A DNA stretch of 64,000 nucleotides from Microbulbifer variabilis (GTDB taxonomy: Bacteria > Pseudomonadota > Gammaproteobacteria > Pseudomonadales > Cellvibrionaceae): assembly GCF_023716485.1 (NCBI RefSeq), contig NZ_CP092418.1:1-64000 (forward strand), read 5' to 3'. Under the pieces are notes generated by a model. The model was given only the letters and a program-made list of their open reading frames with translations. It was not told where the DNA came from and did no database searches. The translations under genes were made by a program, and so were the position numbers. Each line of letters starts with the position of its first letter. The first letter of the stretch is position 1. Positions 28,699 through 40,407 of this stretch are shown one piece after another.

Positions 28699-28795
28699 AC
28701 AGCCATGTTCTTATTGATTACTTCCTGTAAAGAACAACTGTGGCAGAAACTAAAAAATATTGCTATTCGATCTGACTTGCGGCGTTGGCGCCAAA

Positions 28796-30247
28796 TTAGT
28801 GGCGCCAAAAGGCGGGGGTTAACAGCACCAGCAGGGTGAAAATTTCCAGGCGTCCCATCAGCATGGCGAGGATCAGAAACCACTTGGCCACCTCATTGAC
28901 TGAACCGTAGTGAGATGCGGCCTCACCCAGAGCCGGGCCGATATTGCTCAGGCAGGAGGCCACCGTTGTCACAGAGGTGACGAAATCTTCGCCGGTGGCA
29001 ATCACAATAATCGAGAGAATAAAAAACGACAGCACATAGACGGCAAAAAAGCCCCACACAGCATCGGTTACCCGATCGGGTACGATCTTGCGGTTGATCT
29101 TAATGGGTATCACCGCATTGGAGTGCACCAGGCGATTCAATTCGCGCATACCGGATTTCATGATCAACATGCCGCGCACCGCCTTGATACCACCAGAGGT
29201 AGAGCCGGCACAGGCGCCGAGAATACCCAGAAGAAGCAATGCGTAGGGAAGGAATACCGGCCAAGCGGAAAAGTTTTCAGAGGCAAAGCCGGCAGTGGTA
29301 CTGATAGAAACCACCTGGAAGAAACCGTGTAGCAGGCTGTTGCCTGGTGAGAAGATATTCAGAATCCACAGATAACAGCTGATCAACAGGCCGGCCCCCA
29401 AAATCAGCATTACATAGAAACGAAATTCGGAATCGCGCCAGTAGTGCTTGAGGGTTTTATTGCGGAAGGCGTAAAAGTGCAGGCCAAAGTTAATTGCCGC
29501 GGTGAACATGAAAATAATGCAGATCACCATAATGGCCCGGTTGTGAGCGTAGAAGCCCATACTGGCATCGTGGGTGGAAAAGCCGCCGTTAGCCACGGTG
29601 GAGAAGGCGTGTCCCACGGCATCGAACACGGTCATGCCCGCCCACCAGTAACCGATGCCGCACAGAATGGTCAGGATTACATAAATCACGATCAGTGCCC
29701 GCGCCGTCTCGGCGATACGCGGTGTCAGCTTGGTATCTTTCACTGGGCCGGGTATTTCCGCTTTGTACAGCTGCATACCACCGATGCCAAGCATGGGCAG
29801 GATTGCCAGTGCAATAACAATTACGCCGATACCACCAAACCACTGCAGCTGCTGGCGGTAGTAGAGGATGGCTGGAGGCAGGGAGTCCAGGCCGGTAATT
29901 ACGGTGGCGCCGGTGGTGGTGAGCCCGGAAATCGACTCAAAAATCGAATCGGTAATACTCAGGTCCGGCTGCGGACTAATAATAAACGGCAGGGAGCCGA
30001 AGCTGCCGAGGATTAGCCAGAATAGCGAAGTCACCACAAAGCCGTCGCGGGTACGCAGATCCTGGCGCAGATCGTGCACCGGCAGCCACATAAACAAGCC
30101 GGTCACCAGAGTGATCACAAAGGCAATAACGAAGGCGTTGTGGGTATGGTCCTCATACCACAGGGACACGGCGATCGGTGGCAGCAGTGTCAGGCTGAAC
30201 ACAGTGAGGAGAATTCCGAAAACTCGCGCAATTACCGCAATTCGCAT
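28796..30247 (-). CDS. trkH: Trk potassium uptake system membrane protein TrkH
   Basis: This 483-residue polytopic protein of the TrkH/TrkG/KtrB superfamily has four M1-P-M2 repeats. Filter-like segments are visible as SISGLTTTGATVITGLD (first repeat), AFSTVANGGFSTHDAS (second), STTAGFASENFSAWP (third) and TVASCLSNIGPALGEA (fourth); each has the conserved Gly in the T-x-G or N-x-G position. The fold ends with MLMGRLEIFTLLVLLTPAFW, the standard C-terminus. It imports potassium with TrkA, encoded 89 bases upstream on the same strand. Confidence 0.95.
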   Translation of the reverse strand: MRIAVIARVFGILLTVFSLTLLPPIAVSLWYEDHTHNAFVIAFVITLVTGLFMWLPVHDLRQDLRTRDGFVVTSLFWLILGSFGSLPFIISPQPDLSITDSIFESISGLTTTGATVITGLDSLPPAILYYRQQLQWFGGIGVIVIALAILPMLGIGGMQLYKAEIPGPVKDTKLTPRIAETARALIVIYVILTILCGIGYWWAGMTVFDAVGHAFSTVANGGFSTHDASMGFYAHNRAIMVICIIFMFTAAINFGLHFYAFRNKTLKHYWRDSEFRFYVMLILGAGLLISCYLWILNIFSPGNSLLHGFFQVVSISTTAGFASENFSAWPVFLPYALLLLGILGACAGSTSGGIKAVRGMLIMKSGMRELNRLVHSNAVIPIKINRKIVPDRVTDAVWGFFAVYVLSFFILSIIVIATGEDFVTSVTTVASCLSNIGPALGEAASHYGSVNEVAKWFLILAMLMGRLEIFTLLVLLTPAFWRH

Positions 30248-30336
30248 TGGCGCCTGTCAGCCTGTTATCTGTTGTTACTTTATATATATGGACGGCGGAG
30301 TTTGTAATCGCCGGACTATTCAATAAAAAATATGAT

Positions 30337-31722
30337 TTAGAAAAAGCCGAAGCCAACCTGGAACAACTGCTCCACATGACGTGTCTGGCGGCGATCCACC
30401 AGGAATACAATCACGTGATCGTCGCTTTGCACAATTACATCGTCGTGCGCCATCAACACTTCGCTGCCATTTTCTGTTTCGCGCACTATGGCACCGATGG
30501 AGGCGCCCTCGGGCAGATCGATATCCTCGATTTTCTTTCCCACCACTTTGGAGGTGCGCTCGTCGCCGTGGGCGACAACTTCGATCGCCTCGGCGGCACC
30601 GCGACGTAGAGAGTGCACATTAACCATATCGCCGCGGCGCACATGGGTGAGCAGGCTGCCGATAGTATTTTGCTGGGGCGAAATGGCAATATCGATTTCC
30701 CCGCCTTGCACCAGGTCCACGTAGGCGCGGTTGTTGATCAGGGTCATCACCTTGCGCGCGCCCAGGCGTTTGGCCAGTAGCGATGACATGATGTTAGCTT
30801 CGTCATCGTTGGTGAGTGCGAGGAAAACATCGGTGTCCTCAATATTTTCTTCCAACAACAGCTCTTGGTCCGAGGCGCTGCCGTGCAAGATAATGGTGTG
30901 GGACAGCTCCTCGGATAAAAATACGCAGCGTTCATGGCTGCGCTCAATAATTTTAACCGAGTAGCGGTTTTCCAATTTGGTTGCGAGCCGCAGGCCAATA
31001 TTGCCACCACCGGCAATTACCACGCGCTTATAACCGTGTTCCAGGCGGCGCAACTCGCTCATTACCGCACGGATATCGGCGCGTGCGGCGATAAAAAATA
31101 CCTCGTCGCCGGCCTCGAGCACCGTGTCCCCCTGGGGAATGATCGGCCGGTTGCGCCGGTAGATGGCCGCCACACGAGTATCCACCTTGGGCATGTGCTC
31201 GCGCAGATAGCGCAGCTGATGGCCTACCAGAGGACCGCCCTGAACTGCCAATACAGTGACCAGCTGCACGCGACCACCGGCGAAATCCAGCACCTGTAGC
31301 GCGCCGGGATGTTCCATCAGGCGTGCGATATATTCGGAGACCAGCTGCTCGGGGCTGATCAAAACGTCGATGGGAATCGCCTGGTTGTCGAATAACTCGG
31401 GGTACTGCAGATAGGAAGAGGCGCGCACGCGCGCGATCTTGGTGGGCACACGGAACAATGAATGGGCAATCTGGCAGGCTGCCATATTGGTTTCATCGTT
31501 ATTGGTGACCGCCACCAGAATATCGGCATCCTCAATGCCGGCATTCATTAGCACGTCGGGATGGGAGGCGTGGCCGTTAACCACGCCAATATCAATGCGA
31601 TCACGCAACTCGCGCAGGGTTTTTTCGTCGCTGTCCACCAGCACAATATCATTGCGCTCGGAGGCCAGAGCCTCCGCCAGTGAGCCGCCCACCTGGCCGG
31701 CGCCGAGAATGACAATTTTCAT
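30337..31722 (-). CDS. trkA: Trk potassium uptake regulatory protein TrkA
   Basis: This 461-residue cytosolic gating subunit has two RCK modules in tandem, each an NAD-binding Rossmann domain plus a TrkA-C domain. The first opens [20 protein letters not shown] (G-x-G-x-x-G) with [33 protein letters not shown]; the second is [19 protein letters not shown] with [33 protein letters not shown]. The length matches E. coli TrkA (458). It is followed by trkH and lies 30 bases from rsmB, so fmt-rsmB-trkA-trkH may be cotranscribed. Confidence 0.95.
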   Translation of the reverse strand: MKIVILGAGQVGGSLAEALASERNDIVLVDSDEKTLRELRDRIDIGVVNGHASHPDVLMNAGIEDADILVAVTNNDETNMAACQIAHSLFRVPTKIARVRASSYLQYPELFDNQAIPIDVLISPEQLVSEYIARLMEHPGALQVLDFAGGRVQLVTVLAVQGGPLVGHQLRYLREHMPKVDTRVAAIYRRNRPIIPQGDTVLEAGDEVFFIAARADIRAVMSELRRLEHGYKRVVIAGGGNIGLRLATKLENRYSVKIIERSHERCVFLSEELSHTIILHGSASDQELLLEENIEDTDVFLALTNDDEANIMSSLLAKRLGARKVMTLINNRAYVDLVQGGEIDIAISPQQNTIGSLLTHVRRGDMVNVHSLRRGAAEAIEVVAHGDERTSKVVGKKIEDIDLPEGASIGAIVRETENGSEVLMAHDDVIVQSDDHVIVFLVDRRQTRHVEQLFQVGFGFF

Positions 31723-31752
31723 ATCGGATGAGACTCGCGGCTAGCGCTGCTG

Positions 31753-33060
31753 TTATTCGGCCTTGCTGAGCAGAGCGTAGTAGAAACCGTCGCCGCCACC
31801 GTTATGGGGTAACAGTTGCATTCCAGCAACTTGTTTTTCACCCCAGGACTTACCGTGCAGCAGTTGCGGGGTATTGTCGCTCGCATCGTCGGTCTCCGCA
31901 ACGAAGGCGGCGACAACTTCACTATTTTCGGCTGGTAACACTGAACAGGTGGCGTATAACAGACTGCCACCGGGTTTGAGCAGTGCCCAGGTGGCGCGCA
32001 GAATTTCCGCCTGCAGCTTGGCCAGCTCGGCGATATCCTCGGCACGGCGCAGCAGTTTGATATCCGGGTTGCGGCGAATCACCCCGGTGGCAGAGCAGGG
32101 TGCATCGAGCAGAATACGGTCGTACTGCTGTCCATCCCACCAGGCATCCGGCGCAGCCGCATCGGCGCAAATTAACTGTGCGGAGAGGCCGCAACGTTCG
32201 AGGTTTTCCTGCACCCGATCGAGTCGCTCCTCCTCGATATCCAGGGAACTCAATTCTATAGCGGGCTGCTGCTCCAATAGATGGCAGCTTTTGCCTCCCG
32301 GCGCGGCACAGGCATCCAGCACCCGCTCGCCTTCACAGGGTGTCAGCAGTTGCGCTGCCAGCTGGGCGGATTCATCTTGCACACTCACCAGGCCCTCGGC
32401 AAAACCGGGCAGAATTCCCACAGGTACTGCTTCGAGCAGGGTGATGCCAACCGGAGAGAGGGTACAGGCCTCGGCGGACAGGCCGGTCTCGTCGAGCTGC
32501 TGCAGGTAATCCTCGCGGGAAATGCGCGCGCTGTTGACCCTCAAGGTCATGGGGGGGTTGGTATTGTTAGCGCGAAAAATCTCCGACGCTTGCTCTGGCC
32601 AGGCGGCTTTGATCGCCTGTTGCATCCAGGCGGGGTGCATAGAGCTGAACTGGGGGTTGCCGGACAATTTTCGCTGCAAACGCTCGCGTTCGCGTAAAGC
32701 GTTGCGCAGTACGCCGTTGATCAGGCCAGTGGCGCGATCCAACTTGAGACTGCGGGCGGCATTGACCGTGGCAGAGATAGCAGCGTGATCGGGGATGCGG
32801 GTGTATTCCAGTTGATACAGGCCCAGCAGGATCAGTGCGCTTACCAGGCTATCGCTGGGGGTTTTGCGCAGTAGCTTGGTAGCGATCAGTTGCAGGCGCG
32901 GGGCGGTGCGGGCACTGCCGTAGCACAGCTCGCGGAGCAGGGCGCGGTCGCGCTCCTCAACCTTGTCTTCGGCTTTAGGTAACAGGCGTGCCAGTGAACC
33001 TTGCGCTTCCAGTAGTGCGGCCACCACTCGGGCTGCTTCGGCGCGTACATCTCTACTCAT
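31753..33060 (-). CDS. rsmB: 16S rRNA m5C967 methyltransferase RsmB
   Basis: This 435-residue methyltransferase has an N-terminal NusB-like RNA-binding domain ([22 protein letters not shown] through [12 protein letters not shown]) and a C-terminal SAM domain with [15 protein letters not shown] (motif I), [17 protein letters not shown] (motif IV with Cys) and [17 protein letters not shown] (motif VI with the catalytic Cys). It modifies C967 of 16S rRNA. Its start overlaps the fmt stop by four bases, giving the conserved def-fmt-rsmB-trkA order of gammaproteobacteria. Confidence 0.95.
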   Translation of the reverse strand: MSRDVRAEAARVVAALLEAQGSLARLLPKAEDKVEERDRALLRELCYGSARTAPRLQLIATKLLRKTPSDSLVSALILLGLYQLEYTRIPDHAAISATVNAARSLKLDRATGLINGVLRNALRERERLQRKLSGNPQFSSMHPAWMQQAIKAAWPEQASEIFRANNTNPPMTLRVNSARISREDYLQQLDETGLSAEACTLSPVGITLLEAVPVGILPGFAEGLVSVQDESAQLAAQLLTPCEGERVLDACAAPGGKSCHLLEQQPAIELSSLDIEEERLDRVQENLERCGLSAQLICADAAAPDAWWDGQQYDRILLDAPCSATGVIRRNPDIKLLRRAEDIAELAKLQAEILRATWALLKPGGSLLYATCSVLPAENSEVVAAFVAETDDASDNTPQLLHGKSWGEKQVAGMQLLPHNGGGDGFYYALLSKAE

Positions 33061-34010
33061 AGTGATCCCAATTGTGTTCCGGGAGTGAACAGCGCCCGGT
33101 AGCCTTTCAAAATTTCCGCTGCGGGCAGCGCTTTTTTACCGGGTAGCTGAAGTACTTGCAGACGCAGGGCTTCGCGACCACAGGCGACCAGAATACCCTC
33201 GTCATCGCTGGCTAGAATGATGCCGGGCGTATCGCTGTGGCAGCCGCGTTCCAGGCTGGCGCTGTAGATACGCAGGCGTTGTTCGCCTTTAGTTTCGCTA
33301 TAGGTAGTCCAACACACCGGGAACGGATTGAAGGCGCGGATCTGGCGCTGCAGTTCTTGCGCCGGGCGCTGCCAGTCGATGCGCGCTTCCTCTTTGCTGA
33401 TTTTATTAGCGTAATTGGCTGTAGCATCATCTTGAGTCACCGGCTTGGCGGCGCCTGAGGCCAGCTGCGCTAGGGCTTCAATCAGAGCCGGGCCACCGAG
33501 TTCGGCGAGCTTGTCGTGCAGGCTGCCTCCCGTATCTTGCTCAGTAATGTCACAGCGGCGCTCCACCAGTACCGGACCCGTATCAAGCCCGGCTTCCATT
33601 TGCATGATTGCCACACCGCTGTGGCTATCTCCCGCCTCGACGGCGCGCTGAATGGGAGCGGCGCCGCGCCAGCGCGGTAGCAGGGAGGCGTGTACGTTGA
33701 TACAGCCCAGTCGCGGGGTGTCCAGCACTGCTTGCGGTAGGATCAGTCCATAGGCCACCACCACCATGATATCGGCGCCGAGTGCCGCCAGCTCTTCCTG
33801 AGCTGCCTGGTCACGCAGGCTCTGCGGTTGATACACGGGGATATCGTGGGAGAGGGCCAGCTGCTTGACCGGGCTGGCCAGCAGTTTCTTACCGCGCCCC
33901 GCCGGCCTGTCCGGTTGGGTGTAAACGGCGATGACAGTATGGTCGCTGTCGAGCAGCGCCTGCAGATGCACGGCGGCAAAGTCCGGCGTGCCGGCAAAAA
34001 TGATATTCAC
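33057..34010 (-). CDS. fmt: Methionyl-tRNA formyltransferase
   Basis: Fmt formylates initiator Met-tRNA using 10-formyltetrahydrofolate. The 317 residues are normal. Motifs are [34 protein letters not shown], and the active-site region [20 protein letters not shown] (H108) with the Q-x-x-x-G-L-D-T-G-P loop ([13 protein letters not shown]). A smaller C-terminal beta-barrel follows for tRNA binding. It is coupled to rsmB and preceded by def. Confidence 0.97.
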   Translation of the reverse strand: MNIIFAGTPDFAAVHLQALLDSDHTVIAVYTQPDRPAGRGKKLLASPVKQLALSHDIPVYQPQSLRDQAAQEELAALGADIMVVVAYGLILPQAVLDTPRLGCINVHASLLPRWRGAAPIQRAVEAGDSHSGVAIMQMEAGLDTGPVLVERRCDITEQDTGGSLHDKLAELGGPALIEALAQLASGAAKPVTQDDATANYANKISKEEARIDWQRPAQELQRQIRAFNPFPVCWTTYSETKGEQRLRIYSASLERGCHSDTPGIILASDDEGILVACGREALRLQVLQLPGKKALPAAEILKGYRALFTPGTQLGSL

Positions 34011-34074
34011 TGGCGGATTCTCAGATCGAGGGGTGGAGATGGCGCCGGGCCAGCCGGCGGCCAGTTCTTATAGA

Positions 34075-34581
34075 TCAGGCGCGTCGGCGCTGGGACTTTT
34101 CCAGCTTGGAGCGAATGCGGTTGCGCTTGAGTGGGGAGATGTAATCCACGAACAGTTTGCCATCCAGGTGGTCAACTTCGTGCTGGATACACACTGCCAG
34201 CAGCCCCTCTGCCTCTATGGCAAAAGGTTCGCCGTTGCGATCCAGCGCCTTGACTCGCACTCTGCGCGGGCGTTCTACCGTCTCGTAGAAACCGGGTACC
34301 GACAGGCAACCCTCGTCGTACTGGTGGATCTCCGGGTCCAGTACTTCGATCTCAGGGTTGATAAATCCGTACGGCTCGCTGCTGTCTTCGGAAATATCCA
34401 CCACCACGACGCGCTCGTGCACATTGACCTGGGTGGCGGCGAGGCCTATGCCAGGTGCGGCGTACATGGTTTCGAACATGTCCTCCAGCAGTTGACGGTG
34501 CGCGTCGGTAACTTCTGCGACGGGTTTGGCGATCTCACGCAGGCGCGGATCGGGAAATTCCAGTATCTCGAGTTTAGCCAT
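34075..34581 (-). CDS. def: Peptide deformylase
   Basis: Def removes the N-formyl group from nascent proteins, the step that undoes Fmt's modification. The 168-residue metalloenzyme has all three active-site motifs: GIGLAATQV (44-52), EGCLSVP (metal ligand C92) and QHEVDHLDG (metal ligands H134 and H138, catalytic E135). It starts the leftward def-fmt-rsmB-trkA-trkH series and is divergent from the LysM gene. Confidence 0.97.
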   Translation of the reverse strand: MAKLEILEFPDPRLREIAKPVAEVTDAHRQLLEDMFETMYAAPGIGLAATQVNVHERVVVVDISEDSSEPYGFINPEIEVLDPEIHQYDEGCLSVPGFYETVERPRRVRVKALDRNGEPFAIEAEGLLAVCIQHEVDHLDGKLFVDYISPLKRNRIRSKLEKSQRRRA

Positions 34582-34764
34582 AACACCTGTGACAAACTTC
34601 TAGTATTCGTTGAACGTGCGCTGATAACATTATGATCGCGCTCAATATTTACCGAGTGGACCCCGATTTTCGCTGGCGCCTTGCGCCCGGGGCCGGCCAC
34701 ATTTCCTGTAGAAGGGTGGTTCGGCGCTGAGAATTATAGCGATAAAGAGCATAGGAATGCTTCC

Positions 34765-35835
34765 ATGAAAAAAATAATCCTGGCCGCCGTCTCGATGTTG
34801 GCGGTCGCCCTTGGCACCCAAGCGCAGGATCAGGTGCGCCTGAACCCCAGCCATCCGGATGCCTATGTTGTGCAAAAGGGCGATACCCTCTGGGATATCT
34901 CCAGTGAGTTTCTGGTACAGCCCTGGTATTGGCCGGAGATCTGGCAAGTAAACCCCCAGGTTGAAAACCCTCACTTGATTTACCCCGGCGACAGCCTGCG
35001 CCTGGTGTATGTGGATGGCCAGCCGCAACTGCAGCTGCAGCGCGGCCCGCGGGCTTATCAATTGTCCCCCGGTGTTAATGGTAACCGCTTAACGCCGCAG
35101 ATTCGTCGCCAAGCCGTGGAGGATGCGATTCCGGCGATTCCCCTCGATGCCATCAATGCCTTCCTCTCGCGCACCCGTATCGTCGAGCCCAATGCCTTCG
35201 AGGGTACGCCCTATATTGTGTCCGGTTCCGATAACCACATTTTGATGGGTGCCGGCGATACCATCTACGCACGCGGTGATTTTGAAGTGCCCCTGGCCTC
35301 CTACGGTCTCTACCGCCCGGGCCCGGTGTATATGGACCCTGTTAGCAATGAGACTCTGGGACGCCAGGCTCTTGGGATAGGTGAAGTGGATTTGCTACAG
35401 CTGGATCCGGATAATCGCCCTGGATTCTCCGTCGCCACCCTGGGCGTGGCCAGCACCGCCCGCGAGATCCGTCTCGAGGATCATTTGATGCCGGTGGAAG
35501 AGCGCTCTATCGATGCTCTCTTTCACCCCAGTGCCCCGGCCGTGACAGTGAATGGCTTGATTGTTGGTGTCGATGAGGGGGTGACTCAGATTGGTAAATT
35601 CGACGTAGTTATCCTCAATCTGGGTGAGCGCGATGGCATAGTGCCTGGCAATGTGATGGCAGTTTATAAGCGCGGTTCTGTAGTGCGTGATCGTATCGCC
35701 GGAGACAGCGTGAAGCTGCCGGATGAGCGTGCTGGTGAGATGATGGTTTTCCGCACTTTTGAAAAGATGAGCCTAGCGCTTATTCTCGAAGCTGATCGCC
35801 CCTTGGCGGTGATGGACTCGGTGCGCAATCCCTAA
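34765..35835 (+). CDS. LysM-domain periplasmic protein, TsaP-like
   Basis: This 356-residue exported protein has a signal peptide (MKKIILAAVSMLAVALGTQA) and one LysM peptidoglycan-binding domain at about 34-80 (AYVVQKGDTLWDISSEF...NPHLIYPGDSLRLV). A long C-terminal region of beta-rich sequence follows with no enzyme motif. Gene order (def, LysM gene, dprA) matches Pseudomonas PA0020, described as the TsaP-type protein that ties type IV pilus secretins to peptidoglycan; this homology assignment rests on position and architecture. The ATG at 34765 carries an AGGAA site and begins the signal peptide; an upstream start at 34681 is rejected. No pilus gene is near. Confidence 0.88.
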   Translation: MKKIILAAVSMLAVALGTQAQDQVRLNPSHPDAYVVQKGDTLWDISSEFLVQPWYWPEIWQVNPQVENPHLIYPGDSLRLVYVDGQPQLQLQRGPRAYQLSPGVNGNRLTPQIRRQAVEDAIPAIPLDAINAFLSRTRIVEPNAFEGTPYIVSGSDNHILMGAGDTIYARGDFEVPLASYGLYRPGPVYMDPVSNETLGRQALGIGEVDLLQLDPDNRPGFSVATLGVASTAREIRLEDHLMPVEERSIDALFHPSAPAVTVNGLIVGVDEGVTQIGKFDVVILNLGERDGIVPGNVMAVYKRGSVVRDRIAGDSVKLPDERAGEMMVFRTFEKMSLALILEADRPLAVMDSVRNP

Positions 35836-35852
35836 ATAAGCATAGAAATCGA

Positions 35853-35881
35853 GCGGCGCCTCTTGCTGTTTGGAGCGCCGC
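35853..35881. repeat. GC-rich hairpin between the LysM gene and dprA
   Basis: GCGGCGC (35853-35859) pairs with GCGCCGC (35875-35881) around a 15-base loop, 18 bases after the LysM stop. No U-run follows; it may reduce read-through into dprA or stabilise the upstream mRNA end. Confidence 0.45.
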
Positions 35882-35931
35882 AAATCTGAATACAACCTCT
35901 CCTGTAAAACAGACAAAAATGGTGAGCCCGC

Positions 35932-37077
35932 ATGGATGCGTTGACCGCCAGCATGGCCCTGCTGCGTTTAGAGGGCCTGGGGCCCGCCCGCTACTGGCAG
36001 CTGCTAGAGCACTTTGGCAGCCCCGATCGGGCCTTACTTCAATTCCCCCCAACTTTGTTGAGCAAACTACCGCCGCGGGCCCAATCCCAGTGGCGTGATT
36101 GTTGTCGTCTTGGCCTGCAGAGCGAATTGTTGGAGTGGGTGGCAGCCGAGCGCGCCCGCTGTGCACAAATCGGCGTGCAGCTGCTGTACCACGGTGATGC
36201 AGGTTTCCCGAATTTGCTCGCAGAGATCTCGCGACCACCGCCAATACTCTATGTGCGGGGCGAAGCTGCTGCTCTCACCCTGCCCCAAATCGCGATTGTT
36301 GGTGCGCGTCGCGCCACGACTTCTGGCCTGGATAACGCTCGCAGTTTTGCCATGGAGCTCGCTGGATCCGGTTTTGCCATCACCTCGGGGTTAGCACTGG
36401 GGGTGGATGCGGCCGCGCACCAGGGTGCTTTGCGGGGACAGGGAGCCACGATTGCGGTGCTGGGCAGCGGTGTCGACTCCGTCTATCCGCGTCAGAACCG
36501 CGCCTTGGCGGAAGAAATCCTGAGCGCGGGTGGCGCCATTGTCAGTGAACTTCCACTCGGCAGTAGCGCTGAGGCGAAAAACTTCCCGCGTCGCAACCGG
36601 ATTATCAGTGGGCTCTCTATGGGAGTACTGCTAGTGGAGGCTGCAATGCGATCGGGGTCGCTGATCACTGCGCGGCTGGCGTTGGAGCAAAATCGAGAGG
36701 TTCTCGCTATCCCCGGCTCCATCCACAACCCGATGGCCAGGGGCTGTCACCACCTGATTCGCGAGGGGGCAACATTGGTGGAGACCAGCGCAGATATCGC
36801 CGGGCAGCTGGGGGGGCTGTTAGCGGAGCCTGCGGATAGTGAGCCCCTAAGCAATACCCTGCTGGATAATCAGCAGCTGTCAGTGTTATTAGCCCTGCAG
36901 GGAGGGCCTCGCAGTATTGAGCAGTTGGCCGTGGATACTGGGGAGCCGGCGGGTGAACTGATGGCGCTGCTATTGCAAATGGAGTTGCTAGAGCTATTGG
37001 AGCAGCTGCCCGGTGGGTATCAATTGACGGCTCAGGGAGCTGCCTGTTGTCTCCAGAAAGAAGGCGTGGCCACCTGA
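35932..37077 (+). CDS. dprA: DNA-processing protein DprA
   Basis: DprA (Smf) binds incoming single-stranded DNA and loads RecA during natural transformation. The 381 residues comprise an N-terminal helical region, the Rossmann-like DprA core with [79 protein letters not shown] and [21 protein letters not shown], and a C-terminal winged-helix domain ([41 protein letters not shown] region). All core motifs are intact. No competence regulon genes are adjacent. Confidence 0.96.
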   Translation: MDALTASMALLRLEGLGPARYWQLLEHFGSPDRALLQFPPTLLSKLPPRAQSQWRDCCRLGLQSELLEWVAAERARCAQIGVQLLYHGDAGFPNLLAEISRPPPILYVRGEAAALTLPQIAIVGARRATTSGLDNARSFAMELAGSGFAITSGLALGVDAAAHQGALRGQGATIAVLGSGVDSVYPRQNRALAEEILSAGGAIVSELPLGSSAEAKNFPRRNRIISGLSMGVLLVEAAMRSGSLITARLALEQNREVLAIPGSIHNPMARGCHHLIREGATLVETSADIAGQLGGLLAEPADSEPLSNTLLDNQQLSVLLALQGGPRSIEQLAVDTGEPAGELMALLLQMELLELLEQLPGGYQLTAQGAACCLQKEGVAT

Positions 37078-37166
37078 ATCCTCCCCTGAAGGACCAGCCG
37101 CCGAGCGATTCGCGAAGTCAAAGCGCTGCGTTAATACTCTGTGGACTCGAACACAGGAGGCAAGTC

Positions 37167-38600
37167 ATGGCGAATAATTCCAAGCTCACCACGGATGCTG
37201 GCGCACCCATCGCGGATAACCAAAACAGCCTTAGCGCCGGACCACGTGGCCCCCTATTGATGCAGGATTATCAACTGCTGGAGAAGCTCGCTCATCAAAA
37301 CCGTGAGCGGATTCCCGAACGCACGGTACATGCCAAGGGCTGGGGAGCTTACGGTACTCTGCGGATTAGTGGAGATATTGCCAAGTACACCTGCGCCAAG
37401 GTATTGCAGCCCGGTGCTGAAACACCAATGATAGCCCGCTTCTCCACTGTAGCCGGAGAGTTGGGAGCGGCGGATGCCGAGCGCGATGTGCGCGGCTTTG
37501 CCCTCAAGTTTTATACAGAAGACGGCAACTGGGATCTGGTGGGCAATAACACCCCGGTCTTCTTCGTACGCGACCCCTATAAGTTTCCCGATTTTATCCA
37601 CACGCAAAAACGTCATCCCCGCACGCACTTACGCTCCCCAACAGCCATGTGGGATTTTTGGTCGCTATCTCCAGAGAGCTTACACCAAGTTACGATCCTG
37701 TTTTCAGATCGCGGCCTGCCAATTTCACCTATGCATATGAATGGTTACGGCTCCCACACCTACTCTCTGTGGAACAGTAGTGGCGAGCGCTTCTGGGTGA
37801 AGTTCCACTTCAAGACCCGCCAGGGGCACAAATTTCATACCGATGCCGAAGCGGAGTCAGTGATTGGCCGCACTCGCGAGAGTTATCAGGAAGCCCTGTT
37901 TGGTGCGATTGAGAAGGGTGACTATCCCAAGTGGAGTCTACAGCTACAAGTAATGCCTGAGGCCGATGCTGCCAAGACAAATTACAACCCTTTCGATCTC
38001 ACCAAAGTGTGGCCACATGGGGATTACCCGCTGATTGAGATTGGCGAAATGGAGTTGAATCGCAACCCCGATGATTATTTTGCCGAACTGGAACAGGCAG
38101 CCTTCTCTCCCTCAAACGTAGTACCGGGCATTAGTTTCTCCCCAGATAAAATGCTACAGGCGCGAGTGTTTTCCTATGCCGATGCCCATCGCCACCGTTT
38201 GGGTACTCACTATGAGAGTCTTCCTGTAAATGCACCTCAATGCCCAGTGCATAACTACTATCGAGACGGCGAGATGAATACCAGCGGGATTCGCACAGGC
38301 AATCCCGATGCTTATTACGAACCCAACAGTTTCAACGGCCCGCAGCAAGACTCCAGTGCCAAGGAGCCGCCACTAAAGCTTTCCGGTGCTGCCGATCGCT
38401 ACGATCATCGTGAGGGCAACGATGATTACGGCCAAGTGCGTGCGCTTTTCAATCTTTTTGATGACGCCGAAAAACAGAGACTCTTTGGCAATATTGCCAG
38501 AGCCATGGCCGGAGTTCCGGATGAGATAGTACAGCGACAATTGACTGAGTTTCACAAGGTGCATCCGGATTATGCTGCTGGTGTTAAAGCTGCATTGTGA
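37167..38600 (+). CDS. Heme catalase (clade 3, small-subunit type)
   Basis: This 477-residue monofunctional catalase has the distal heme His55 ([16 protein letters not shown]), catalytic Asn128 in [13 protein letters not shown], and the proximal heme ligand Tyr337 in [14 protein letters not shown]. The clade 3 NADPH-binding and short C-terminal form fit its length. The ATG at 37167 is chosen because a perfect AGGAGG lies seven bases upstream; the reading frame stays open upstream into dprA. It sits between dprA and the purE remnant/tsaC, where Pseudomonas has dprA next to tsaC, so it is probably an insertion into a conserved order. No OxyR site was identified. Confidence 0.94.
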   Translation: MANNSKLTTDAGAPIADNQNSLSAGPRGPLLMQDYQLLEKLAHQNRERIPERTVHAKGWGAYGTLRISGDIAKYTCAKVLQPGAETPMIARFSTVAGELGAADAERDVRGFALKFYTEDGNWDLVGNNTPVFFVRDPYKFPDFIHTQKRHPRTHLRSPTAMWDFWSLSPESLHQVTILFSDRGLPISPMHMNGYGSHTYSLWNSSGERFWVKFHFKTRQGHKFHTDAEAESVIGRTRESYQEALFGAIEKGDYPKWSLQLQVMPEADAAKTNYNPFDLTKVWPHGDYPLIEIGEMELNRNPDDYFAELEQAAFSPSNVVPGISFSPDKMLQARVFSYADAHRHRLGTHYESLPVNAPQCPVHNYYRDGEMNTSGIRTGNPDAYYEPNSFNGPQQDSSAKEPPLKLSGAADRYDHREGNDDYGQVRALFNLFDDAEKQRLFGNIARAMAGVPDEIVQRQLTEFHKVHPDYAAGVKAAL

Positions 38601-38750
38601 GCTGGACAAAAATTTCATTACCGATCATTTAAAGAAGGGTTGTCGATAAACCACGGCTTCTGTGGAGACGTTTGGCAACACCTTGTGCATGGTTGCGCAA
38701 TCCGCTAGATTTTGGCGCTTGTCCCTACTTTGACAGTTGAGAGAGTTGAA

Positions 38751-38864
38751 ATGAGCAAGCCTTTTGTAGCGATCCTGATGGGGGCCGGCCCCGATCTGCC
38801 AGTTATGAAAGCCGCCTTCGGTGTACAGGAGAAGTTAGACATTCAGCAGTGCGAAGCGAAGTAG
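38751..38864 (+). pseudogene. purE: Remnant of the 5' end of purE (phosphoribosylaminoimidazole carboxylase)
   Basis: A 37-codon frame reads MSKPFVAILMG, then AGPDLPVMKAAFGV, which lines up with the PurE N-terminus MSKP.VAI.MGSDSDLPVM..AF.VL. The essential G-S-D-S-D substrate loop has become G-A-G-P-D, the frame stops after 37 residues, and the remaining roughly 125 residues of PurE and all of purK are absent; tsaC starts 13 bases later. It is best read as a decayed gene fragment. The alternative, a short functional peptide, is unlikely because the conserved part is exactly the PurE start. Confidence 0.68.
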
Positions 38865-38877
38865 CAGCGATACTGTC

Positions 38878-39444
38878 ATGAGGTACTCTCCGCTTGCTGT
38901 ACAGAAGGCTGCCCGTGCTCTTGCGGCGGGCGGTGTTATCGCGCACCCCACCGAGTCCGTGTGGGGCCTCGCCTGTGATCCAAATAACCTGCAGGCCGTA
39001 AGGCGCCTGCTGCGCCTGAAGAACCGCCCACTGGAAAAGGGTCTGATCCTGGTTTCCGGTGAGGAGGAAAGTTTTAGTCAGCTGCTCGACCCACTCAGCG
39101 CCGAGCAGCGCGAAAAGATGCGGGAAACCTGGCCCGGACCCGTGACTTGGCTGGTGCCCCATCGCGACCGCATACCCTATTGGGTCTGTGGCGCCCATCC
39201 CGCAGTGGCCCTGCGTCACACCGACCACTCTTTTACCGCTGCGTTAACAAGGGCTTTTGGCGGTGCTATCGTATCCACTTCTGCCAATCCGGCGGGGTGT
39301 CAACCTGCTCGGCACAAGTACCAGGTACTTCGCTATTTTGGTGATGCCCTCGACTATGTCGGCGGTGGTTCCACCGGGGGCCGAAATTCCCCTAGTGAGA
39401 TTCGCGACCTGCTCAGCGGAGAGCAGTTGCGGGCGGGCGGATGA
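38878..39444 (+). CDS. tsaC: Threonylcarbamoyl-AMP synthase TsaC (YrdC/Sua5 family)
   Basis: TsaC makes threonylcarbamoyl-AMP, the first step of t6A37 tRNA modification. The 188 residues are typical of the short YrdC form. Seen are GGVIAHPTESVWGLACDP (nucleotide/threonine binding), RLLRLKNRPLEKGLILV (the K-x-R-x-x-x-K-G region), WPGPVTWLV, and AIVSTSANPAG (S-A-N). It precedes hemF, as in Pseudomonas. The ATG at 38878 follows the purE remnant closely. Confidence 0.94.
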   Translation: MRYSPLAVQKAARALAAGGVIAHPTESVWGLACDPNNLQAVRRLLRLKNRPLEKGLILVSGEEESFSQLLDPLSAEQREKMRETWPGPVTWLVPHRDRIPYWVCGAHPAVALRHTDHSFTAALTRAFGGAIVSTSANPAGCQPARHKYQVLRYFGDALDYVGGGSTGGRNSPSEIRDLLSGEQLRAGG

Positions 39445-39463
39445 ATTCTTTAAAACGAGTTAG

Positions 39464-40378
<915 letters not shown>

Positions 40379-40407
40379 CCCCAGGTCACGCACTACGGAG
40401 GTTCGCT

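Noticed and set aside
30411..30421. parS-like CACGTG site inside trkA
   Set aside because: Only the central hexamer is shared; the flanking bases do not match the parS consensus.
33931..34635. Rightward frame of about 230 codons opposite fmt and def
   Set aside because: Covers two certain genes in antisense; sequence does not resemble a protein family.
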